Shown in pieces: positions 1-6,682 of a stretch of DNA of 6,682 bases; the stretch's first letter is position 1; each line of letters starts with the position of its first letter. The notes beneath the pieces were generated by a model. That model saw only the letters and a list, made by a program, of their open reading frames with translations. It did not search any database and was not told the DNA's origin. Origin of the DNA: Deinococcus hopiensis KR-140 (GTDB lineage: Bacteria; Deinococcota; Deinococci; Deinococcales; Deinococcaceae). Made by a program: the position numbers and the translations under genes. The stretch is from assembly GCA_943327755.2 (NCBI GenBank), contig CALPYF020000089.1, positions 1 to 6,682 on the forward strand, written 5' to 3'.

Positions 1-117
1 GGAAAGCAACTCGACCTGGTTCTTGCGGAACTCCGGGAAGTGCGCGGTGAAGCAGCAGGTCAACTTGGCCAGGACATCGGGAGACGCGTTCTGTTCTCGC
101 GTGTCAGTCGAACTTTT
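1..117 (-). CDS. Probable IS4-type transposase, N-terminal fragment (runs off left edge)
   Basis: The reverse strand is open from the stop at 118-120 to the window edge. It encodes ASPDVLAKL, then a Cys-Cys-Phe-Thr stretch, then FPEFRKNQVELLS. The FP-x-FRKNQ-x-x-LL pattern after a short helical lead-in resembles the N-terminus of IS4-family transposases common in Deinococcus genomes; this is recognition from memory, not a search. No ATG or GTG occurs in frame before the motif. A TTG at 63-61 is the only usual start, and it would make the protein begin inside the conserved stretch, so the 5' end is unresolved and could be leaderless, use a rare start, or be degraded. The catalytic DDE region would lie outside the window, so intactness cannot be judged. 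The plus-strand reading of the same bases looks like a shadow. Confidence 0.5.
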
Positions 118-325
118 TCAAGCCACTCGGGAAACTGTCGGGTACTGAGCTCCATGACTCATGCTCTTGCGCTCCAGTCACCGTTAAGGTCGGCACACTG
201 GTGCCTAAGCAAGGAGCGCGTGGCGTCTTGAAGGGCACCTGCGATGGAACGCAGCTGTTCAGGTATGCAGCATCGGCCGACGCCGGTGAAAACCCGACTT
301 CTCGTTTCACTGCTACCACGATGCC

Positions 326-350
326 GTGATGGGGGCTCTCGCCCCATCAC
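326..350. terminator. Strong hairpin between IS end and toxin-antitoxin operon
   Basis: A perfect 9-bp stem (GTGATGGGG at 326-334 with CCCCATCAC at 342-350) surrounds a 7-base loop. Neither side has a clear T-tract, so it is not a textbook intrinsic terminator. Its position suggests it insulates the antitoxin operon from read-through out of the element, or that it is part of the IS end. The function is inferred from structure and place. Confidence 0.35.
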
Positions 351-356
351 ACGGCC

Positions 357-367
357 CTTAGCGTAAG
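357..367 (+). promoter_or_regulatory. Possible operator/promoter of the antitoxin operon
   Basis: CTTAGCGTAAG is a perfect inverted repeat (4+3+4) and includes TAGCGT (359-364), a TANNNT -10-like hexamer. It lies 51 nt upstream of the antitoxin start. Xre-type antitoxins commonly repress their own operon through palindromes overlapping the promoter, so this is a plausible site. There is no recognisable -35, and so short a palindrome could be chance. Confidence 0.2.
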
Positions 368-418
368 TCTCCGTTCCAACTCTAGTGCGACCCCCTGCTG
401 ATCGACGCCCGCAGCCCC

Positions 419-739
419 GTGAACGGCAAACTGGACGCCCGCCGCGTGGCCAGCGCGTTCGGCATGACCCTGCGGGAACTCGCGCAGGTCACCGGCCGCG
501 ACCCCAGCGGCCTGAGCAAGCACCCCACCAGCGACACCCTGCAGGGCCCCCTGCACGAGCTGGAAACCGTGGGCCTGCACCTGAGGGACGTGTTCGGGGA
601 CCTCAGCGTGGGGCGCATGTGGCTGCGGGCGCCCAACCCGGTCCTCGGGGGCCGCGCGCCGATCAGTTACCTGCTCGAGCGGCGCCCGGTGGCCGTGCGG
701 CGCCTGCTGACCCTGGCCGAGACCGGGATGCCGACTTGA
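419..739 (+). CDS. Xre/MbcA/ParS-type antitoxin (toxin-binding domain, DUF2384)
   Basis: This 106-residue antitoxin should bind and neutralise the RES toxin encoded immediately downstream and repress the operon. Residues ~6-36 form a degenerate helix-turn-helix region (LDARRVASAFGMTLRELA, then a TGRDPSGLSKHP turn). Residues ~45-106 match the ParS/MbcA toxin-binding domain, with its hallmark WLRAPNPVLGGRAPISYLL at 68-86; the C-terminus usually plugs the toxin's active site. GTG at 419 is the first start after an in-frame TAG at 383-385. No Shine-Dalgarno is visible and the -10 TANNNT is not at leaderless spacing, so the start is the weakest point. The gene ends TGA at 737-739, overlapping the toxin's TTG start. 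An alternative overlapping frame that is open from 385 is Arg/Pro-rich shadow sequence. Assignment to the family is secure; the specific toxin-inhibition mechanism is by homology. Confidence 0.9.
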   Translation: MNGKLDARRVASAFGMTLRELAQVTGRDPSGLSKHPTSDTLQGPLHELETVGLHLRDVFGDLSVGRMWLRAPNPVLGGRAPISYLLERRPVAVRRLLTLAETGMPT

Positions 740-1365
740 CGGACCACCAGGCCCTCAAGCGCGCCCTGATGGGCGCGCCCGTCTGGACGCCCCCGGAGGT
801 GCTCGACACGTACCGCACGGTGCCACTCCTGGCGCTGCGCAAGTACAACCGTGATCCACTCAACACGGACGGGTCGCTGGTCACGGGTGGGCGCTACAAC
901 GCGCCTGCGGACCTGCCCGGCGCGCACGCCATGCTGTACGTGGCGGAAAACCTCACCGTCGCGCACGCGGAAGCGCGCGCCATCACCGTGGTGACCGGCG
1001 CGGCCGGCCTGCAGATTCAGCCCGGCCCGGACCAGCGGCCCCGGCTGGACATCACCGTCAAGTTGCGCCTCGGGGGCGTCCTGGACCTGACCGACCCGGC
1101 CGTCCTGAACGTCCTGAGCCTGCACCCGGCGGACCTCCTGCAGGAGTGGCTGCCGCTCAACTTAGACGGCCAGCTGGCCCTCACGCAGGTCCTGGCCCGC
1201 GCCGCGCTGGACAGCGCCCGGTACGACGCCATCCGCTACCCGAGCGCCCGGTACCCGGGCGGCCGGAACTACGCCGTGTTCCCGGACCGCGTCGCCCCGC
1301 AGGACCGGGCGGTGCACGACCCGGACGATGAACTGAGCGTCTTCCCCGGCCCCACCCGGCCCTAA
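736..1365 (+). CDS. RES-domain toxin (NAD+-targeting), partner of the upstream antitoxin
   Basis: This 209-residue toxin belongs to the RES family, whose members (Res, MbcT, ParT) either degrade cellular NAD+ or ADP-ribosylate a target; which activity applies cannot be told from sequence. The family signature is present: GGRYN at 51-55 (Arg53), Tyr68 in MLYVAEN, Glu79 in VAHAEA and Ser170 in RYPSAR, matching the conserved Arg, Tyr, Glu and Ser, with a short insertion between Arg53 and Tyr68. The frame is open far upstream to 385, but that part is the antitoxin's shadow. I choose TTG at 736 because it overlaps the antitoxin stop as TTGA, giving translational coupling, and the protein then begins just before the domain. 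The gene ends only 3 nt from a convergent gene, with no room for a terminator. All key residues are present, so the toxin looks functional. Confidence 0.88.
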   Translation: MTDHQALKRALMGAPVWTPPEVLDTYRTVPLLALRKYNRDPLNTDGSLVTGGRYNAPADLPGAHAMLYVAENLTVAHAEARAITVVTGAAGLQIQPGPDQRPRLDITVKLRLGGVLDLTDPAVLNVLSLHPADLLQEWLPLNLDGQLALTQVLARAALDSARYDAIRYPSARYPGGRNYAVFPDRVAPQDRAVHDPDDELSVFPGPTRP

Positions 1366-1368
1366 ACC

Positions 1369-2634
<1,266 letters not shown>

Positions 2635-2646
2635 GTGGTGGCGCGG

Positions 2647-2652
2647 AGTGTA
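2647..2652 (-). promoter_or_regulatory. Candidate -10 element for the nuclease-like gene
   Basis: Read on the minus strand this is TACACT, a TANNNT hexamer ending 12 nt before the ATG at 2634. Transcription starting about 7 nt downstream would leave a leader of only ~5 nt, consistent with leaderless or near-leaderless translation. No good -35 is visible. It lies in the 62-nt gap after the DUF305 gene, so the nuclease-like gene may be transcribed separately as well as by read-through. Confidence 0.4.
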
Positions 2653-2696
2653 ACACGCGCCTCAGGGCCCCGCGCGCTCAGGCTGACGTTCCCCCT

Positions 2697-3374
2697 TTAC
2701 GGGTGGGCGCGCAGCCAGGTCTGGAAGTCACGCATTTCTGCGGCCTGCGCCGCAATGATGCGGCCCGCGAGGTCGAGGACGAACGGGTCCTGCGTGCGCT
2801 GCAACGCGAGATTGGCCTTCTCGTTCGCGGCGGCGTGGTGCGGGATCATCCCTTCCAGGAACGTCCGTTCTGGCATGCTCGACGCGCGGATCATGGCGGG
2901 CATGTCCATCATCTGGTTCATCTGGACCATGCGGGCCATGGCCGCCGCGTTCGGACCGCCGTACGCGCGCAACTGCGCCTGCATCTGCGCGATCTCCCGC
3001 GTCTGATCCTCAATGATCTTCGTCGCCCAGGCCCGCACCTGCGCGTCCTTCGCGCGCTCCAGCACCGCCCGGCTGCTGTCGATGGCACTCTGGTGGTGGG
3101 GGATCATCATGGACATGAACGCCCGCTCGAACGACCGCCCGCTCATGCGGGCGAGGTCGTTCATCATCGGCATCATCATCGCGCGCATGTCCAGTTGCAT
3201 CTGCAGGCCCATCCGGGACAGGCCGGGCACGGTGGGTGACGGCGTCATGGGCATGCTCATGTGGGTCATGGGCATCCCGGACATGCCCGGCATCGCCATG
3301 CCGTCCATGCCGCCGGCGCCCGCGGCGCTGAGCGGGCACGCCAGCAGGCTCAGGGTGAGCAGCGCCCGCCTCAC
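2697..3374 (-). CDS. Exported Met-rich double-DUF305 (putative copper-binding) protein
   Basis: This 225-residue protein probably binds copper in the cell envelope. From the GTG at 3374 it starts MRRALLTLSLLACPLSAAGAG, a signal peptide; LLAC is a near-lipobox, so lipid anchoring at Cys13 versus plain export is undecided. Residues 23-71 contain 17 methionines, typical of Cu(I)-binding segments. Two DUF305 units follow, each a helical ferritin-like half with a MIPHH motif (His93-His94 and His179-His180), arranged as an internal duplication. DUF305 proteins are often found with copper-resistance genes, but their activity is poorly known. The start is chosen because GTG overlaps the upstream TGA as GTGA and puts the signal peptide at the N-terminus; an earlier ATG at 3404 would add an unlikely 10-residue charged extension and a 34-nt overlap. 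Confidence 0.87.
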   Translation of the reverse strand: MRRALLTLSLLACPLSAAGAGGMDGMAMPGMSGMPMTHMSMPMTPSPTVPGLSRMGLQMQLDMRAMMMPMMNDLARMSGRSFERAFMSMMIPHHQSAIDSSRAVLERAKDAQVRAWATKIIEDQTREIAQMQAQLRAYGGPNAAAMARMVQMNQMMDMPAMIRASSMPERTFLEGMIPHHAAANEKANLALQRTQDPFVLDLAGRIIAAQAAEMRDFQTWLRAHP

Positions 3375-3793
3375 GCGGTCACGCTCCCCAGCAGGCGCGT
3401 GCACGCCTCTTCGCAGCGCCGGCAGCTTTCAGCGCACACGGCGCAGTGCGCCATGTTCATGTGCTGCGCGTGGTTCGTGCACTCGTCACCGCAGGCTCGG
3501 CACGCGGCCACGCACGCCTGCAGCTGCGCGCGCAGGACGCCCTGGTCGGCTTCGGTCAGGCGGCTCAGAACCCGGCCGGTGGCGGCGCAGATGTCCGCGC
3601 AGTCCAGGTTCAGCCGGACGCAGCGCACGAGGTGCGTAAGGTGCTCGCGTTCGCCCAGGCACGCGTCCGCGCAGGCGGTGCACACGGCGCTGCATTCGAG
3701 GCAGGCGTCCAGGCATGCGGCGAGCGCGGCGGGATCGAAGGTCGTCTGGGGCTGGGGGTGGGTCCGCAACATGGCTGACAGCTGCTCGTGCAT
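3371..3793 (-). CDS. Four-helix-bundle copper storage protein (Csp3-like)
   Basis: This 140-residue protein has 18 cysteines placed every 3-4 residues along four predicted helices: 27, 31, 34, 38, 41, 45; 58, 65, 69; 94, 98, 101, 105; and 117, 120, 124, 127, 131. This is the pattern of the Csp family, in which a Cys-lined core stores many Cu(I) ions. It has no signal peptide, so it is expected in the cytosol like Csp3 rather than exported like Csp1. Histidines at 2, 12, 51, 54, 108, 111 and 116 could add ligands at the bundle ends. ATG at 3793 is supported by a GAGGAG ribosome-binding site 4 nt upstream, unusual here because most neighbours have none. It is the first gene of a two-gene operon, with the DUF305 gene overlapping its stop. 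Copper storage is inferred from the family. Confidence 0.9.
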   Translation of the reverse strand: MHEQLSAMLRTHPQPQTTFDPAALAACLDACLECSAVCTACADACLGEREHLTHLVRCVRLNLDCADICAATGRVLSRLTEADQGVLRAQLQACVAACRACGDECTNHAQHMNMAHCAVCAESCRRCEEACTRLLGSVTA

Positions 3794-3797
3794 GGCG

Positions 3798-3803
3798 CTC
3801 CTC
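3798..3803 (-). promoter_or_regulatory. Ribosome-binding site of the copper storage gene
   Basis: Read on the minus strand, GAGGAG lies 4 nt upstream of the ATG at 3793-3791. It is the only clear Shine-Dalgarno sequence in the window and fixes this start. Confidence 0.75.
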
Positions 3804-3822
3804 GGGTCGGCGTGAACGGAAC

Positions 3823-3848
3823 GTGGGCCGGTGCCGGGCCGGACCCAC
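3823..3848 (-). promoter_or_regulatory. Leader hairpin upstream of the copper storage gene
   Basis: GTGGGCCGG (3823-3831) pairs with CCGG and CCCAC (3839-3842, 3844-3848) around a 7-base loop, leaving one unpaired A at 3843: nine paired bases. It lies 20 nt beyond the ribosome-binding site in the likely 5' leader of the copper mRNA. It could influence ribosome access or mRNA stability; the role is unknown. Confidence 0.35.
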
Positions 3849-3857
3849 GGGTCATGA

Positions 3858-3873
3858 AGGGGCCGCTGCCCCT
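3858..3873 (-). promoter_or_regulatory. Second stem-loop upstream of the copper storage gene
   Basis: AGGGGC (3858-3863) pairs with GCCCCT (3868-3873) around a four-base loop. It stands 9 nt from the 3823-3848 hairpin, giving two tandem stem-loops. There is no T-run after it in either direction, so an ordinary terminator is unlikely. Confidence 0.3.
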
Positions 3874-3979
3874 GCGCCGTTACGTTCGCAGCGCCGTGTA
3901 AACCTTTCCTGAGAGGCGCGTTGCGCTGATCCTCACGTCCCCCCCATGCGGGGTGGCGCGGGTCAGGTCACGGCCCCTG

Positions 3980-3985
3980 TACGCT
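3980..3985 (+). promoter_or_regulatory. Leaderless-type -10 element of the membrane-protein operon
   Basis: TACGCT matches TANNNT and ends exactly 6 nt before the ATG at 3992, so transcription would start at or next to that ATG. This is the usual geometry for leaderless genes in Deinococcus. No convincing -35 was found. Confidence 0.55.
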
Positions 3986-3991
3986 GGCGGC

Positions 3992-4027
3992 ATGTCCTCT
4001 GCCCCTGCGCCGATCCGTCATGTCTGA
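3992..4027 (+). CDS. Leaderless 11-codon micro-ORF (possible leader peptide)
   Basis: The open frame reads MSSAPAPIRHV and stops at TGA 4025-4027. Its ATG sits at the expected transcription start of the TACGCT promoter. Its stop lies 5 nt beyond the ATG (4020) of the next gene, so ribosomes finishing it would be placed on that start, which has no Shine-Dalgarno of its own. A role as a translational coupling device is inferred; the peptide itself shows no recognisable function. It could also be a chance frame. Confidence 0.4.
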   Translation: MSSAPAPIRHV

Positions 4028-4202
4028 CCCTGACCGGGACGTTCACCAGGACGCGCCGCTGACCCCCACGCCCCGGTGGGTCAAGGTGTTCGCCTGGGGG
4101 GGCGGCCTGGCGCTGCTGCTGGCGCTCGCGGCGCTGCTGTCGGGCAGGCCGCACGGCCCGGGCCGGCACTTCACGCCCAGCAGCACCTCCAGCACCCCGT
4201 GA
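4020..4202 (+). CDS. Small single-pass membrane protein
   Basis: This 60-residue protein has an acidic N-terminus (MSDPDRDVHQD), a Pro/Arg stretch, one transmembrane helix at ~22-41 (VKVFAWGGGLALLLALAALL) and a short tail with RPHGPGRHF then Ser/Thr/Pro. Short proteins ending in HGPGRH-type tails next to similar multi-pass proteins occur in Deinococcus and Actinobacteria from memory, but no function is known. The tail's His residues could bind metal, which is speculation. ATG at 4020 is the only start in frame; there is no ribosome-binding site, and translation probably depends on the micro-ORF before it. Its stop overlaps the GTG start of the next gene as GTGA, so the two are likely made together and may interact. 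Confidence 0.7.
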   Translation: MSDPDRDVHQDAPLTPTPRWVKVFAWGGGLALLLALAALLSGRPHGPGRHFTPSSTSSTP

Positions 4203-4747
4203 CCCTCACCGGCGGGCTGCGGCGGGCCGCGCTGACCGTGCACGTCATCAGCTCGGTCGGCTGGCTCGGCGCGGTCCTGGCGTTCCTGATGGTGGCCGTC
4301 ACGGGCCTGACCAGCGCGGACGGCGGGCTCGTGCGCGCCGCGGCGCTGCTGATGGCCGCACTCGGACAGACGGTCATCGTGCCGCTCAGCCTGCTGGCCC
4401 TGGCCAGCAGCGTACTTCAGGCGCTCGGCACCCGCTGGGGCCTCCTGGACCACTACTGGGTGGTCATCAAACTGATCATCACGGCCGTCTCCGTCCTCGT
4501 GCTGCTGAACGTCCAGCCGCGCCTGAACGCCCTGGCGGACCAGGCGGCCGGGTGGCCCTCGCCCACGCCGGCGCAGGTGGCCCAGCTGCGCAGTCCCTCC
4601 GCGGCGCTGCACGCAGGCGGCGCGCTGGCGGGGCTGGTCACCGCCACGGCCCTGTCCGTGCTCAAACCGGCTGGCTTCACCCCAGTCAGCGCCGCCAGCG
4701 GCGTGCGGCCCGCCGGTCTTAACACGACGGCAACACGGGGCCCGTAG
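4199..4747 (+). CDS. Four-pass membrane protein of unknown function
   Basis: This 182-residue protein has four predicted transmembrane helices at about 12-34, 50-72, 86-104 and 136-154, and a flexible C-terminal tail (157-182). Helix 1 carries HVISSVGWLGAVLAF and the third region starts GTRWGLLDHYWVVIK, a pattern found in uncharacterised actinobacterial and deinococcal membrane proteins. Histidines at 15, 85 and 138 lie at or near helix ends and the HxxxxxGWLG start is somewhat like CopD copper-transport domains, so metal or heme binding is possible but unproven. The GTG at 4199 is chosen because it overlaps the preceding TGA (GTGA) and begins just before helix 1; the frame is open further upstream only as shadow sequence of the small-protein gene. 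Its TAG stop also forms part of the next gene's promoter. Confidence 0.72.
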   Translation: MTLTGGLRRAALTVHVISSVGWLGAVLAFLMVAVTGLTSADGGLVRAAALLMAALGQTVIVPLSLLALASSVLQALGTRWGLLDHYWVVIKLIITAVSVLVLLNVQPRLNALADQAAGWPSPTPAQVAQLRSPSAALHAGGALAGLVTATALSVLKPAGFTPVSAASGVRPAGLNTTATRGP

Positions 4748-4750
4748 CCT
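4745..4750 (+). promoter_or_regulatory. Leaderless-type -10 element of the protease gene, built on the upstream stop codon
   Basis: TAGCCT matches TANNNT and ends exactly 6 nt before the GTG at 4757, the same spacing as the promoter at 3980. Its TAG is the stop codon of the preceding membrane-protein gene. A TTAACA at 4719-4724 resembles a -35, but the 20-nt spacer is long. It implies that the protease and Asp-box genes can be transcribed independently of the genes before them. Confidence 0.5.
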
Positions 4751-4756
4751 GGACTG

Positions 4757-5796
<1,040 letters not shown>

Positions 5797-5800
<4 letters not shown>

Positions 5801-6642
5801 CCGCGGTCCGCCCAGGGACCGCCCGGCGGACCCGCCCGCTGTGGTGGGTGGGCGCGCTGACCGGCGCTGGCCTGCTCCTCGCGGCGTACGTGGGCTGGCC
5901 GCGCCCGGCCGCGGCGACCCTCAGCGGTGACTTTCACGCCCTGCGGGCCCTGCCGGGCGGAACGGTGCTGTACGGGCAGCACGCGGGCGTAGCGCGCAGC
6001 ACCGACGGGGGCCGCACCTGGAGCGCCCCGGACGGCGCCGGGGACGCCATGGCCCTCGCCGTCCTCCCCGGCCAGGACACCCTGATCCTGGCGGGCCACG
6101 ACGTGCTCAAACGCAGCCGGGACGGGGGCGTAACGTGGCAGAACCAGGGCTTCGGGAACCTGCCCGGCACGGATCTGCACGGATTTGCCGTGCGGCCCGA
6201 CCGTCCAGGCACGTGGTACGCGAACGTGGCCGGCCGCGGCCTGTACCGCACTGCGGACGGCGTGACCTGGCAGGCCGTGTCGCCCGCCACGCAGGACGCC
6301 ATGACGCTCGCGGCCGCGCCCGGCGGGCGACTGTACGCGCTGAGCATGAGCCAGGGGCTGGTGACGTCCCCGACCGGCGTGGACTGGGCGCGGGTGACGG
6401 GCGCGCCGGCGGCCGTGGCGGTGGACGTGCACCCGGTCAGCGGCGCCGTGTACCTCGCCGGTCCGGACGGCGTGAGCCGCTCACTGGACGGCGGGCAGCG
6501 CTGGGAGACGCTGCGCTTGCCGGAAGGCGCGCGCCTGGTCACGGCCGACCCGCAGGACGACCGCCGGCTGCTGAGCGTCGGGGAGAGCGGCCGCGTGTAC
6601 CCGTCCAGCGACGCGGGGCGCACGTGGTCGCCGGACCGCTGA
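5797..6642 (+). CDS. Membrane-anchored Asp-box (BNR) repeat protein, probable beta-propeller
   Basis: This 281-residue protein starts with a basic segment (TARRTRP) and one hydrophobic helix (~16-34), which anchors it or serves as an uncleaved signal. The remainder (~45-281) contains six Asp-box or Asp-box-like motifs: STDGGRTW (68-75), SRDGGVTW (107-114), TADGVTW (152-158), SPTGVDW (191-197, degenerate), SLDGGQRW (229-236) and SSDAGRTW (270-277). Spacing of ~35-45 residues indicates propeller blades, as in sialidases and VPS10-like or photosystem assembly proteins. The sialidase catalytic Arg triad is not evident, so binding rather than hydrolysis is more likely; the ligand is unknown. The GTG at 5797 overlaps the protease stop as GTGA, so the two are coupled and may form a surface complex. 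An earlier in-frame start at 5749 would be inside the protease and lack coupling. Confidence 0.85.
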
Positions 6643-6643
6643 G

Positions 6644-6657
6644 GGCCGGCGCCGGCC
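6644..6657. repeat. Perfect GC palindrome after the Asp-box gene
   Basis: GGCCGGCGCCGGCC is a 14-bp perfect palindrome beginning one base after the Asp-box gene's stop codon. It can fold only with a 4-base loop (five G/C pairs) and is not followed by T-residues. It may be a weak 3'-end structure or a chance feature of GC-rich DNA. Confidence 0.25.
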
Positions 6658-6682
6658 TGGCCTGAAGAACAAGCGGCCGCCC

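Larger units (their letters stand above)
118..418. other. Lower-GC non-coding stretch between transposase fragment and toxin-antitoxin genes
   Basis: This ~300-base stretch is visibly less GC-rich than the rest of the window. It has short open frames on both strands but none with convincing protein-like sequence or a start signal. It probably contains the end of the insertion sequence whose transposase begins at 117, but the other end is absent, so no terminal inverted repeat or target duplication can be identified. It also holds a hairpin (326-350) and a small palindrome (357-367), listed separately. On the minus strand, a frame ending at 159 carries a helical-looking stretch after residue ~29 (QLRSIAGALQDATRSLL) that could be a decayed protein end; I could not assign it. 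Confidence 0.5.
3794..3991. promoter_or_regulatory. Divergent control region between copper operon and membrane-protein operon
   Basis: About 200 bp separate the minus-strand copper operon from the plus-strand operon. The plus side has a leaderless-type promoter (3980-3985). On the minus side I found no good -10/-35 pair; TTTACA (reverse of 3897-3902) resembles a -35, but no -10 follows at 16-18 nt. The region also contains the palindrome GACCCACGGGTC (3842-3853), a weak dyad around 3903-3916, a short GCGCGTTGCGC repeat and the two hairpins listed separately. Copper operons usually have a metal-sensing repressor (CsoR) or activator (CueR); I see no convincing CueR box, so the regulator is unknown. 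Confidence 0.4.

Noticed and set aside
40..231. Plus-strand frame of 63 residues at the left edge
   Set aside because: No domain or start signal; the opposite strand carries the transposase-like FRKNQ motif.
385..735. Upstream extension of the toxin reading frame to a GTG at 385, giving a 326-residue protein
   Set aside because: The added part is Arg/Pro/Gln-rich shadow of the antitoxin gene; the antitoxin frame has clear domain motifs and its stop overlaps a TTG start for the toxin.
667..1125. Minus-strand frame of 152 residues inside the toxin gene
   Set aside because: Composition is typical of a shadow (Arg, Gly, Gln, Val) and the toxin on the other strand has conserved catalytic residues.
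3903..3916. CueR-like box (CCTTTCCTGAGAGG)
   Set aside because: The half-sites match a CueR dyad poorly, the spacing is wrong, and no promoter with a 19-nt spacer surrounds it.
6005..6626. DNA-level repeats resembling GACGGGGGCCGCACCTGG
   Set aside because: They are the codons of the Asp-box motifs in the repeat protein and not a separate repeat family.

Overview
The window looks like chromosomal DNA from a Deinococcus or a close relative. The base composition is very GC-rich except in the first ~400 bases. Genes are tightly packed and start mostly with GTG or TTG. Two starts sit exactly 6 nt after a TANNNT -10 element, the arrangement of leaderless genes common in Deinococcus. The gene content (a transposase with a Deinococcus-like N-terminus, an Xre/RES toxin-antitoxin pair, a Csp-type copper storage protein with a DUF305 partner) fits too. 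The assignment is inference; no marker gene is present.

Layout. (1) Bases 1-117, minus strand: the N-terminal end of a probable IS4-type transposase running off the left edge, followed by ~300 bases of lower-GC non-coding DNA with a hairpin. (2) 419-1365, plus strand: an antitoxin (Xre/MbcA/ParS type) and a RES-domain, NAD+-targeting toxin, overlapping by 4 nt. (3) 1369-2634, minus strand: a 421-residue protein of unknown role with a helix-hairpin-helix-like middle and a C-terminal PD-(D/E)xK-like nuclease domain, ending 3 nt from the toxin gene. (4) 2697-3793, minus strand: a copper operon encoding a cytosolic 18-cysteine four-helix-bundle storage protein and an exported Met-rich double-DUF305 protein, again overlapping by 4 nt. 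(5) 3794-3991: the divergent control region. (6) 3992-6642, plus strand: a run of genes starting with a leaderless 11-codon micro-ORF, then a one-TM small protein, a four-TM protein, a secreted C39-like cysteine protease and a membrane-anchored Asp-box (BNR) repeat protein.

How the parts work together. The toxin and antitoxin form a self-contained stress or defence module beside a mobile element and a possible nuclease, so the left half resembles a small accessory island. The copper pair probably splits the work between cytosol (Cu(I) storage in the Cys-lined bundle) and envelope (Met/His binding). The right-hand genes all act at or outside the membrane. The protease and Asp-box protein are probably made together because their reading frames overlap (GTGA). 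All four coupled gene pairs use the same NTGA stop/start overlap, and this decided several start codons below.

Most worth following up: the HhH/nuclease fusion, the protease plus propeller-like pair with its neighbouring membrane proteins, and the leaderless micro-ORF. The toxin-antitoxin and copper genes belong to known families.
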